Shown piece by piece: positions 17,233-24,911 of a stretch of 64,000 nt of DNA; the first letter of the stretch is position 1, and every line of letters begins with the position of its first letter. The stretch comes from Pseudonocardia sp. (GTDB lineage Bacteria; Actinomycetota; Actinomycetes; Mycobacteriales; Pseudonocardiaceae). The notes under the pieces were generated by a model. It ran no database searches, was not told the origin of the DNA, and saw only the letters and a list, made by a program, of their open reading frames with translations. A program made the translations under genes and the position numbers. The DNA lies in NCBI RefSeq assembly GCF_029263155.1, contig NZ_JAJCYB010000008.1, positions 38,745-102,744 on the forward strand, written 5' to 3'.

Positions 17233-17561
17233 CTGATTCCCTTCCTCGATCCTCTTGGACGGCTCCCGACCGACACAGCGGTGTGGGGCCGGTCACAGCA
17301 GTGACCTGGAACGGAAGCTAGTCCCGTTGGGCGCAGGTCAGCAGATTTGTTGGCCCGCCGGGACAACGGCCTTGTCCTGTCCGACCAACGCGACGGCCGC
17401 CCGTGGCGCGGCCCGGGCGGACAGCCGCCGCCGGAGCGCCGTCGCGAACCTGTCTGCGGGATGCAGTCGCGCGCCGATGTTTGCCGGAACCGGGACGAAG
17501 ACCGGTGGATGGGTCGTTCCTACGCTCGACCCGTTGCCGATGAACGTGAAGGGAGCATCTC
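17233..17561. promoter_or_regulatory. Divergent promoter region between EaCoMT copies 2 and 3
   Basis: These 329 bp hold no gene. Going left to right they contain a perfect 16-bp palindrome GGTCACAGCAGTGACC (17291-17306), a TAGCTT hexamer on the minus strand (17322-17317) that could be the -10 of copy 2, a 41-bp composite dyad (17349-17389), and TACGCT (17521-17526), a possible -10 for copy 3. Neither hexamer has a clear -35 box at the right distance, which suggests activator-dependent promoters. GAAGGGAG precedes the ATG of copy 3. Confidence 0.55.
17349..17389. promoter_or_regulatory. Composite dyad, candidate operator
   Basis: Outer arms GTTGG (17349-17353) and CCAAC (17385-17389) and inner arms GGACAA (17361-17366) and TTGTCC (17372-17377) share the same centre, 17369. 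Such nested symmetry (22 paired bases) is unlikely by chance and suggests a dimeric or tetrameric regulator site controlling both flanking transferase genes. Candidate proteins are the nearby PucR/MEDS pair; this is inference. Confidence 0.5.
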
Positions 17562-18605
17562 ATGCAGGTCCGTGACCAGGACATTCTCCTTCCTACGACC
17601 ATGGTGGGGTCCTATCCGCGCCCCAACTGGCTGACCGGGAAGGTGTTCGGCGAGTACGACGAGCCCGACTTCATCGACTACCGGACCAAGGAGAGCTTCA
17701 CCGACGCGGTCCGGCTCTGCGTGGACGATCAGCGCCGCGCCGGTATCGACGTGATCTGTGACGGTCAGCAGTACTTCGAGTCCGAGACCAACCACGAGTA
17801 CGGGCAGGTCTTCCACTTCTGGGGACACCACCTCAAGGGCGTGAAACGCTGGGGTGACCCCATCGTGATCGAGCTCTACAAGAAGTTCCACGCCCCGGCG
17901 ATCGTCGACAGCGTCGAATGGGTGCGTCCGGTGTACGGCCCGGCCGCCGACGTCGCCCGGTTCGCGGCCGGCGACCAGCCGCTCAAGATCGCCGTTCAGG
18001 GCCCGCTCTTCTTCGCGTTCGCCTGCACGGACAAGCACTACGGCGACGTGAAGCCGCTCGCGATGGACATCGCGAAGGCCTTCAACGCGGAGTTCAAGAA
18101 CCTGGTGTCCCGCGGCGTGGACTGGATCCAGATCCACGAGCCGCTCACCTACTACGGGGAGGAACCCTGGTTCATCGAGGTGATCAACACCGCGTTCGAG
18201 GGCGTGGAGGCGCACCGGATCTGGCACATCTGTTACGGCAACCAGGGCGGCAACCCCGGTGTCGGCGAGCCTCGCGGCCGGGACATGTTCCCGTTCGCGT
18301 TCGAGGCCGACGTCGACCAGATCCACCTGGAGACGATGCGGCGGGGCCCCGGCGACCTGCAGTACCTCAAGGGCCTCCCCAGCAACATGAACCTCGGCGT
18401 CGGCGTCATCGACGTGAAGTCGATGGTGATCGAGACACCCGAGGCCGTCGCCGACCGTCTCGTGGAGGCGTCCCGCCACGTGCCCGCCGAGCGGATCTGT
18501 GTCAGCACCGACTGCGGCATGCTGAACCTCAAGCTCGAGCACGCCCAGCTCAAGCTCGCGGCGCTCGTCGAGGGCACCCGGATCGCCCGCGAGCGGCTGG
18601 CGTAG
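17562..18605 (+). CDS. MetE-like protein, EaCoMT type, copy 3
   Basis: 347 residues, with family signature PTTMVGSYPRP at 11-21 and zinc ligands His222 and Cys224 (HICYGNQGGNPG) and Cys318 (STDCGM). Ligand order and spacing agree with XecA, where two His/Cys and a distant Cys hold zinc that activates the CoM thiol. It groups with copy 5 and with the truncated copy at 47.8-48.4 kb by the NQGGNPG loop and the YKKFHAP region. It lacks the N-terminal half of methionine synthase. Divergent from copy 2; followed by a terminator-like hairpin. Confidence 0.8.
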   Translation: MQVRDQDILLPTTMVGSYPRPNWLTGKVFGEYDEPDFIDYRTKESFTDAVRLCVDDQRRAGIDVICDGQQYFESETNHEYGQVFHFWGHHLKGVKRWGDPIVIELYKKFHAPAIVDSVEWVRPVYGPAADVARFAAGDQPLKIAVQGPLFFAFACTDKHYGDVKPLAMDIAKAFNAEFKNLVSRGVDWIQIHEPLTYYGEEPWFIEVINTAFEGVEAHRIWHICYGNQGGNPGVGEPRGRDMFPFAFEADVDQIHLETMRRGPGDLQYLKGLPSNMNLGVGVIDVKSMVIETPEAVADRLVEASRHVPAERICVSTDCGMLNLKLEHAQLKLAALVEGTRIARERLA

Positions 18606-18905
18606 CGAGCGGGCCGGTCGCGGAGGGCCACGGACGGGGCTCCCGCGACCGGCTTGCGCTGCGCGACGACGGCGCCGTGGCCCTCCGTCACGCGGGTGCC
18701 CCCGCGAGACCAGCCCGGCGCGATGGTGATCCCCGGCGGGCTACCCGTCCCCGCCGATCCGGCCGCGTCCCGCCCCGGCGTCCCGGGCCGTCCCCGCCTG
18801 GCCCCGGCGAGCCACATTGCTCCTACGGTTGGCCCCCGCGATGCCGTGACGGCCGCCCGCGCCGTTCCTACCGTCTGCCGGCAGGACCAACTCCAGGAGG
18901 CAGAG
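18606..18905 (+). promoter_or_regulatory. Spacer between EaCoMT copies 3 and 4
   Basis: 300 bp without a gene. It begins with overlapping hairpins (see the terminator entry), has TACGGT at 18824-18829 and TACCGT at 18869-18874 as possible -10 boxes, the 10-bp palindrome CTGCCGGCAG at 18875-18884, and an AGGAGG ribosome-binding site five bases before the ATG at 18906. This is the strongest Shine-Dalgarno sequence noticed among the transferase copies. Confidence 0.5.
18613..18653 (+). terminator. Stem-loop after EaCoMT copy 3
   Basis: A perfect 11-bp inverted repeat GCCGGTCGCGG (18613-18623) / CCGCGACCGGC (18643-18653) with a 19-nt loop begins 8 bp after the stop codon. No T-run follows, as is usual in high-GC actinobacteria. 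A second 12-bp repeat GGAGGGCCACGG (18622-18633) / CCGTGGCCCTCC (18675-18686) uses part of the same arm and loop, so the two stems would compete or form a pseudoknot. Confidence 0.55.
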
Positions 18906-19976
18906 ATGGTGAACGTGCGCGGTGAGGACGTGTTGCTGCCCACCACGATCGTCGGGTCGTACCCGAGACCGCAGTTCCTGCGCGGCAAGGTGTTCCCGAT
19001 CGGGGGCGTGCATTCCCCGGAGTTCCCCGACTTCGAGACCAGAGCGCTCTACCGCAACGCCGTGGCACTGGCGATCAAGGACATGACCGACGCCGGGCTC
19101 GACATCGTCACCGACGGTTGCCAGCACTACGAGATGGAGAGCGACTACGAGCAGGGCGAGATCTTCCACTACTACCTCGACCGCCTGGAGGGCTTCGTGC
19201 CCTACGGCGACCGGATCAACGCAGGCGAGTTCCACGAGCTGCCGATCTACAAGCCCACGTGCGTCGGGCCGATCGGCTGGCGACGGCCGATCTTCAAGCC
19301 GATGGTCGAGGCGGTGGTCGAGCAGACCGACAAGCCGAACAAGATCCAGGCCGCGGTCGGGCCGGCCACGATGGCCGCGATGATCACCGACCACCACTAC
19401 GGGGACATCAAGGCGTTGGCGAACGACCTGGCCCGCGCGCTGAACGTCGAGCTGAAGGACATGGTAGCCCGCGGCGCCGAGATGGTGCAGTTCGCCGAGG
19501 TCCTGACGTTCTTCGACCCGGCCGACTGGGTGATCGAGGCGATCAACATCGCGTTCGAGGGTGTGGAGGCCTTCAAGGTGGTGCACATCTGCTACGGCCA
19601 GCTGGAGGGTCAGCCCGGCGTGATCGAGATGCGCGGGGCCAAGCTGTTCCCCTGGCTGTGGGACCTGGACTGCGACCAGATCCAGTACGAGATGGCCAGC
19701 CACGGCTTCAGCGACCTCGACATCAAGGCGATCGAATCCATCCCGGCCGACAAGGCCTTCGGCGTCGGCGTGATCAACGGCAAGAGCCTGGTGGTCGAGA
19801 CCCCCGAGCAGGTGGCCGAGGGCATCCGGAAGGTGTTGACGGTCGTGCCACCGGAGCGGCTGTCGGTGTTCAACGACTGCACGCTCACCGGGATCAAGCA
19901 CATCGTCGCGAAGCGCAAGCTCCAGTCGATGGTGAAAGGCACGCAGATGGTCCGAGACGCGCTGATCGGCAGCTGA
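18906..19976 (+). CDS. MetE-like protein, EaCoMT type, copy 4
   Basis: 356 residues. Signature PTTIVGSYPRPQF at 12-24; zinc ligands His227 and Cys229 (HICYGQLEGQPG) and a third Cys in FNDCTL, where other copies have TDCG. It resembles copy 1 (KVFP near residue 30, DRIxAGEF, EGQPG loop, FPWxxDLxCDQI) more than its neighbour copy 3. The ATG at 18906 is set by the AGGAGG five bases upstream. The altered third zinc motif (Thr in place of Gly after Cys) may change metal geometry. A strong terminator follows. Confidence 0.78.
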   Translation: MVNVRGEDVLLPTTIVGSYPRPQFLRGKVFPIGGVHSPEFPDFETRALYRNAVALAIKDMTDAGLDIVTDGCQHYEMESDYEQGEIFHYYLDRLEGFVPYGDRINAGEFHELPIYKPTCVGPIGWRRPIFKPMVEAVVEQTDKPNKIQAAVGPATMAAMITDHHYGDIKALANDLARALNVELKDMVARGAEMVQFAEVLTFFDPADWVIEAINIAFEGVEAFKVVHICYGQLEGQPGVIEMRGAKLFPWLWDLDCDQIQYEMASHGFSDLDIKAIESIPADKAFGVGVINGKSLVVETPEQVAEGIRKVLTVVPPERLSVFNDCTLTGIKHIVAKRKLQSMVKGTQMVRDALIGS

Positions 19977-19980
19977 GGCA

Positions 19981-20020
19981 GGCCCGTCCACGCCGTGTGA
20001 TCCGCCGGCGTGGACGGGCC
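19981..20020. terminator. Bidirectional terminator hairpin
   Basis: A perfect 14-bp inverted repeat, GGCCCGTCCACGCC (19981-19994) and GGCGTGGACGGGCC (20007-20020), with a 12-nt loop. It lies 4 bp after the stop of EaCoMT copy 4 and 9 bp before the stop of the convergent haloalkane dehalogenase gene, so it can serve both strands. Confidence 0.8.
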
Positions 20021-20029
20021 CTTCGCAGG

Positions 20030-20941
20030 TCAGCGACGGGCACCCGCCACGCTCAGCGCGAAGTCCGCGACGATCCGGCCCAGCTCGGCGCCCGCGTCCT
20101 CGGGCAGGTTGTGCCCGGCGTCGAGGCGCACGTGCTGCTGCCCCTTCGCCCCGGGAACCAGCGCGTGGAACATCTCGTCGGCACCGCGGGTGACGGCGTC
20201 CTGCTCGCCCCAGACGGTGAGGAACGGCCGCTCCCAGCCCGACAGCACCCCACGGGCGGCACGGACCGCGTCCGAGGCCGGGTCGTCGGGCCGGATCGGC
20301 ACCAGCACCGGGAACACCCGTGCCCCCGCCTTGTGGCTCTCGTCGGGATACGGGGCGTCGTAGGTGGCGCGGACCCGGTCCCCGGGATCGGTCGCGCAGC
20401 CGTTCAGGACGATCTCGCCGACCGGCAGCTCGGGCACCGACTGGGAGTACTCCAGCCACGAGCGGAACGCGTCGTTGGGCTCCATGTCACCGGTCGGGAA
20501 GCCGTGGTTGCAGGCCACGTAGGACGACGCGAAACCTGGTGACTGCGCCACCAGCCGAAGCCCCAGCAGCCCTCCCCAGTCCTGCCCGACCACGGTGGCC
20601 CCCGCGATACCCACCCGGGCGACGAACTCCGCGAGCCAGTCCACATGTGACTGGTAGGTGTAGTCCGCGGTGCCGCCAGGCTTGTCGGAGCGGCCGAACC
20701 CGACGAGGTCCGGCACGACCGCGCGCAGGCCGGCCGCGACCAGCTCCGGGACCGTGTGCCGGTAGAGATAGGACCAGGTGGGCTCGCCGTGCAGCAGCAG
20801 CACCACCGGCCCGGAGCGGGGTCCCTCGTCCACGTAGTGCATGCGCAGCGCGTCGCCCGCTCCGATCCCGACGTAGTGCGGGACGAACGGGTAGTCGGGC
20901 AGCTCCGCGAAGCGCTCATCAGGGGTTCTCAGCACGTCCAT
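20030..20941 (-). CDS. Haloalkane dehalogenase-like alpha/beta hydrolase
   Basis: 303 residues. The oxyanion segment HGEPTWSYLYR (51-61) and the nucleophile elbow GQDWGG (Asp121, Trp122) are those of haloalkane dehalogenases, where an Asp attacks the C-Cl or C-Br bond and Glu/Asn plus Trp hold the halide; the Glu of HGEP fits the DhlA-type halide site. The general base His is in AGHNLPED near residue 280. The product would be an alcohol. It has its own promoter region upstream and sits in a CoM/epoxide region, so halogenated C2-C3 compounds are plausible substrates (inference). Confidence 0.82.
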   Translation of the reverse strand: MDVLRTPDERFAELPDYPFVPHYVGIGAGDALRMHYVDEGPRSGPVVLLLHGEPTWSYLYRHTVPELVAAGLRAVVPDLVGFGRSDKPGGTADYTYQSHVDWLAEFVARVGIAGATVVGQDWGGLLGLRLVAQSPGFASSYVACNHGFPTGDMEPNDAFRSWLEYSQSVPELPVGEIVLNGCATDPGDRVRATYDAPYPDESHKAGARVFPVLVPIRPDDPASDAVRAARGVLSGWERPFLTVWGEQDAVTRGADEMFHALVPGAKGQQHVRLDAGHNLPEDAGAELGRIVADFALSVAGARR

Positions 20942-21200
20942 CGGCCCGACGCTAGGCAGCGCGCGGCCCGGTCGGCGACCCCCGGCGAGGGCCATGGCGC
21001 AGCGCCGCTCGGCCTCCCGGGATCAACCGCCGCCGCGCGCGGACCGCTCGCGGCCGCCGGGCGCGGGCCGCTCCGGGTACCGGACCCAGCGGGCTCAACG
21101 GCCGCCGGGATTGGCCCCGCCGGGATGTGGGGCGCGCGCGGGGCGACGGCGACGATGGCTGCCGCAACCGATCCGGGGCCGCAGAGATGGGACGGGACTG

Positions 21201-22037
21201 ATGGGACGCTTCGACGACAAGGTCGTTTTCGTGACGGGCGGCGCGAAGGGTCAGGGACGGTCGCACGCGCTGGCCTTCGCCAAGGAGGGCGCCGACATCG
21301 TCGTCTGCGACATCGCCCGGCAGATCGGGTCGATCCCGCACACGATGGGCACGCGGGCCGATCTCGACGAGACCGCCCGGATGGTGGAGAAGCTCGACCA
21401 GCGCTGCCTGGCAGTCACCGCCGACGTGCGGAGCACCGAGGAGATCAACGCCGCGGTCGATCAGGCGGTGACCGAGCTGGGCCGCGTGGACGTCCTGCTC
21501 GCCAACGCCGGCGTGCTGTCGCTGACCCCGGTCGCCGAGATGACCGACGAGCAGTTGAGCGACGTGGTCGACACCGACCTCATGGGCGTGTTCAAGGCGA
21601 TGCGGGCGGTCATCCCGCACATGGTCGCCCAGGGATCGGGGCGGATCATCGCCACGTCCTCGATGGCGGGCCGCACCGGCCTGCCGACCGTCGCGCACTA
21701 CTGCGCCGCGAAATGGGGCGTGATCGGCCTGGTGAAGTCGGTGGCCCGGGAGGTGGCCGCGAGCGGTGTGACCGTCAATTGCGTCTGCCCAACCAACGTG
21801 GACACCGACATGATCCACAACGAGCCGTTCTACGCGCTGTTCGCACCCGGGGTCGAGCGCCCGAGCCGCGAGGACGTCATCCCCGGGTTCACCTCGCTCA
21901 ACGCCGTGCCGGTGCCGTGGATCGAGGCGATCGACATCTCCAACGCGATGATGTTCCTGGCCTCCGCCGAGGCCCGCTACATCACCGGCGAGGCCCTGCA
22001 CGTGTCGGCGGGCTGGAACGCGTTCAACACCGCGTGA
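21201..22037 (+). CDS. SDR oxidoreductase, mycofactocin-coupled type
   Basis: 278 residues. The start RFDDKVVFVTGGAKGQGRSHA has the GGAKGQGRSH glycine motif typical of mycofactocin-coupled SDRs, which bind NAD tightly and pass electrons to mycofactocin in actinobacteria. NAG is in LLANAGVL; the catalytic triad is Ser (ATSSMAG), Tyr and Lys (AHYCAAKWG). An alcohol dehydrogenase; substrate unknown. Its stop codon overlaps a GTG start of the MoxR gene (GTGA), so the alcohol dehydrogenase and the ATPases are one operon. Confidence 0.85.
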   Translation: MGRFDDKVVFVTGGAKGQGRSHALAFAKEGADIVVCDIARQIGSIPHTMGTRADLDETARMVEKLDQRCLAVTADVRSTEEINAAVDQAVTELGRVDVLLANAGVLSLTPVAEMTDEQLSDVVDTDLMGVFKAMRAVIPHMVAQGSGRIIATSSMAGRTGLPTVAHYCAAKWGVIGLVKSVAREVAASGVTVNCVCPTNVDTDMIHNEPFYALFAPGVERPSREDVIPGFTSLNAVPVPWIEAIDISNAMMFLASAEARYITGEALHVSAGWNAFNTA

Positions 22038-22949
22038 GGACGATCCCGGCCGAGGCCCGCACGTCGGACCCCGGCGACGGCCTCGACATCACGCAGCGCT
22101 ACCTCGCAGTCCGCGACCTGGTCGTGGGCCGCGAGGAGCAGGTGCGCAGCGTGCTGGCCGTGCTGGCCGCCGGGCGCGACCTGCTGCTGGAGGGCCCGCC
22201 GGGCACCAGCAAGTCCACGATCCTGCGGGCGATCACCGGCCACTACGGCATCCCGCTGGTGTTCGTCGAGGGCAACGCCGACCTCACCCCGCAGAAGCTG
22301 ATCGGCTACCACGACCCGGCCCGGGTGCTGCGGCACGGCTACCGGCCCGAGGACTTCGTGGCAGGCCCGCTGCCCGACGCCATGGCGCGCGGCGGGTTCC
22401 TCTACATCGAGGAGTTCAACCGGGTCCCGGAGGACACCCTCAACGCCATGCTCACCGCGATGGCCGAGCGGGAGCTGACCGTGCCGAGGGTCGGGCGGAT
22501 CCCGGCGCTGGACTCCTTCCGGCTGGTCGTGGCGATGAACCCGTTCGACAACGTGGGGACGTCCAGGGTCAGCGTCTCGATCTACGACCGGCTCTGTCGC
22601 CTCGCAGTCGGCTACCAGTCCGCGGCCGAGGAGCGGGAGATCGTCGCACTGCGCACCGGCTGCGCGCCGTCCTCGGACGTCGTGGCGCTCGCCGTCGAGC
22701 TGGTGCGGGCCAGCCGCGAGCACCCCGACCTGCGAACGGGTTCCTCGGTGCGGGGGCGCGATCGATCTCGTGCTGGTCGCCCGGCAGCTCGCCGCGATCG
22801 GCGCCCTGCCCTTCGAGCGCCCGGACGTGGACGCGGTGCTGCTCGACGCCGCCCGCCTCGCCCTGTCCAGCAAGATCGCGGTGGTGGATGCGGCCGAGCG
22901 CACGCCGGAGGACGTCATCACCGAGCTCGTGTCCGGCCGGGTCCGGTGA
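22034..22949 (+). pseudogene. MoxR-type AAA ATPase, frameshifted near 22755
   Basis: From GTG 22034 the frame gives a MoxR ATPase: Walker A GPPGTSKST, EGNADLTPQKLIGYHDP, Walker B FLYIEEFNRVPEDTLNAML and sensor-1 VVAMNPFDNVG. At SSVRG (about 22755) one extra base is present: four bases (CGCG) stand between GGG and ATCGATCTC, where the next gene has three (TCG). The proper C-terminus (AIDLVLVARQLAAIGALPF to ELVSGRVR) continues in another frame to a TGA at 22947-22949. Without it the frame runs into the next gene, so a fused product is conceivable. Real mutation or sequencing error cannot be told apart here. Confidence 0.75.
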
Positions 22950-24856
22950 TGCCAGGGTCCGCGCCGGTGCCGCTGGTCGGCCGCCGGGCCGAGCGCCGCA
23001 TGCTCGTCGCCGGACTGCGGGCCGGGCGTGACCTGCTCGTCGAGGGCCCGGCGGGCACCGGGAAGTCGCTGCTGGTCCGGGACGTGGCCGCGGCGCTCGA
23101 ACGCCGGATGCTCGTCGTCGAGGGCAGTGCGGCGATCACCGCGGGCGCGCTGCTGGGCCACCACGACCCCGCGCACGTGATGCGCCGCGGCTTCGACGCC
23201 GCGGGCTTCGTGGACGGACCGCTGCTCGTCGCCATGCGCCGGGGCTGGCTGCTGCACGTCGAGGAGGCCAACCGGATGCCCCCGGGGATGCTCGACCTGC
23301 TCCTCGGGCCGCTCGACGAGCGGCGCATCGCGGTGCCCAGGGTGGGCGAGGTGGGCGCCGCACCCGGCTTCGGCCTGGTGGCCACGGCCAACGACGGCGA
23401 CCCAGGTGGCACCCACCCGCTCGGCCGGGCGTTCGCCGAGCGGCTGGTGCGGCTGCGCCTTCACCAGCAGCGGGCCGAGGAGGAGCGGACCATTCTGCGC
23501 CGCCACGATCCGGCCACGCCCGCGTGGCTGGTCGGGATGGCGGTGACCGTCGGGCGCGCCACCCGCGAGCACCCCGACCTGGTCCGGGGCGCCTCGGTTC
23601 GGGGGTCGATCGATCTCGCGGCGGTGGCCCGGCAGCTCGCCCGGCTCGAGGACGTCGACCTGCGCGACCGCGACCCCGCCTCGCTCGACGTGGTGATCCG
23701 CGCGGCACTGGTCGCGCTCTCGGGCCGGGTCGCCGTCCGGGACGCGGGCGGGCGCAGCGCCGAGGACGTGATCCGCGAGATCTGGGAGGACGAGGCCGTC
23801 GTGCGGGTGGCCGCCGCGGCCGGCTCGGCGGCAGCGGTGGCGCTGCCCTCGGCGATCGTCCGGCGGGGCACCCGGCCGGCGTGGGTGCGCGACGCCGGGC
23901 CGGACCGGACGGTCGAGCCGTCCCGCCGGTCCCCCGGCGAGCCGGGCGCCGGGGCCGGCGGCGCGGCGCAGGTGTCCCGCTCGGTGGCCGGGGACACCGC
24001 GGGGTCGACGGACCCGGGGAACACCCTCCCACCGGGAGGGACGGCCCTCACCGACCAGGAGCTCGATGACCTCACCGACCTCGTCACGGGTTCCGCCGGG
24101 CGGGCGACCCGGCGGCACCACCGCCGCCGCCTCGCCGGTATCGATCCCGCGCTGGTCCACCGGCTGGCGATGCAGATCGTCGTGCGGCGCGCCCGGCAAA
24201 CCCGGGGCAGGCGCGGCACCGGCACGCTGCGACCTGCCCGGTTCCGCTTCCAGTCCGACGACCTCGACCTGGACCGCAGCCTCGAGGAGCTCGCCGCCAA
24301 CCCCTACCCCGGCCACGAGGACATCTGGGTGCAGGAACGCTCCGCGGGCCGCCGCGGCGTCGCGCTGATGCTCGACGTGAGCGGCTCGATGCGCGGCGCC
24401 CCGCTCATCCGGGCGGCGCTGGCCGCCGCGTCGGCCGCGGCGGCGACCGCCGGGCGGGACGACCTCGCGACGGTGCTGTTCTGGAGCCGGGTCGCCGTCG
24501 TCACCTCGGTCGAGAACCCGCAACCGGTGACCCGGGTCGTCGAGGATGTGCTCGCCGTCCGCCCGGAGGGGCTCACCGACATCTCGCTCGGGCTGGTGAC
24601 CGGCCTTCGCCTGCTCGAACCGTCCCGGGCGCGGGACAAGATCGGCATCCTGGTCACCGACGGGGTGAGCAACCACGGCGGGGATCCGGCGACCGTCGCG
24701 CGGCGCTTCCCGCGCCTGCACGTGCTCGCGACGGCCACGGCGCAGGCCCGGCTGCAGGCCTGCGGACGGCTCGCGGCGGCCGGGCACGGCGAGTGCGTCC
24801 CGGTGCCGGGGATCGACGACATCCCGGATGCGCTGACCCGTTGCCTGAACAGCTGA
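22949..24856 (+). CDS. MoxR-type AAA ATPase fused to a VWA domain
   Basis: 635 residues. AAA domain: Walker A GPAGTGKS (33-40), Walker B LLHVEEANRMPPGMLDLLL, sensor FGLVATANDGD. A low-complexity Pro/Gly linker (~315-370) leads to a basic helical region (RRHHRRRLAG) and a C-terminal VWA domain with the MIDAS motif DVSGSM near residue 475 and later TDGVSN. The layout resembles ChlD/BchD and MoxR + VWA pairs (NorQ/NorD, CbbQ/CbbO, CoxD/CoxE), which remodel or insert metals into enzymes. The ATG shares one base with the stop of the MoxR gene. Its client is unknown; candidates are the monooxygenase or the molybdoenzyme. Confidence 0.85.
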   Translation: MPGSAPVPLVGRRAERRMLVAGLRAGRDLLVEGPAGTGKSLLVRDVAAALERRMLVVEGSAAITAGALLGHHDPAHVMRRGFDAAGFVDGPLLVAMRRGWLLHVEEANRMPPGMLDLLLGPLDERRIAVPRVGEVGAAPGFGLVATANDGDPGGTHPLGRAFAERLVRLRLHQQRAEEERTILRRHDPATPAWLVGMAVTVGRATREHPDLVRGASVRGSIDLAAVARQLARLEDVDLRDRDPASLDVVIRAALVALSGRVAVRDAGGRSAEDVIREIWEDEAVVRVAAAAGSAAAVALPSAIVRRGTRPAWVRDAGPDRTVEPSRRSPGEPGAGAGGAAQVSRSVAGDTAGSTDPGNTLPPGGTALTDQELDDLTDLVTGSAGRATRRHHRRRLAGIDPALVHRLAMQIVVRRARQTRGRRGTGTLRPARFRFQSDDLDLDRSLEELAANPYPGHEDIWVQERSAGRRGVALMLDVSGSMRGAPLIRAALAAASAAAATAGRDDLATVLFWSRVAVVTSVENPQPVTRVVEDVLAVRPEGLTDISLGLVTGLRLLEPSRARDKIGILVTDGVSNHGGDPATVARRFPRLHVLATATAQARLQACGRLAAAGHGECVPVPGIDDIPDALTRCLNS

Positions 24857-24911
24857 GACCGACGACAGTGTGGCTGCCGGGCACGAGGGGGTGCCGGCTC
24901 GAGGTGATGAG

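Noticed and set aside
22949..23420. A single giant ATPase-VWA fusion protein running through both MoxR genes
   Set aside because: The sequence is open, but the first gene has a clear one-base insertion and a proper stop in the other frame that meets the ATG of the second gene; two genes explain the data better.
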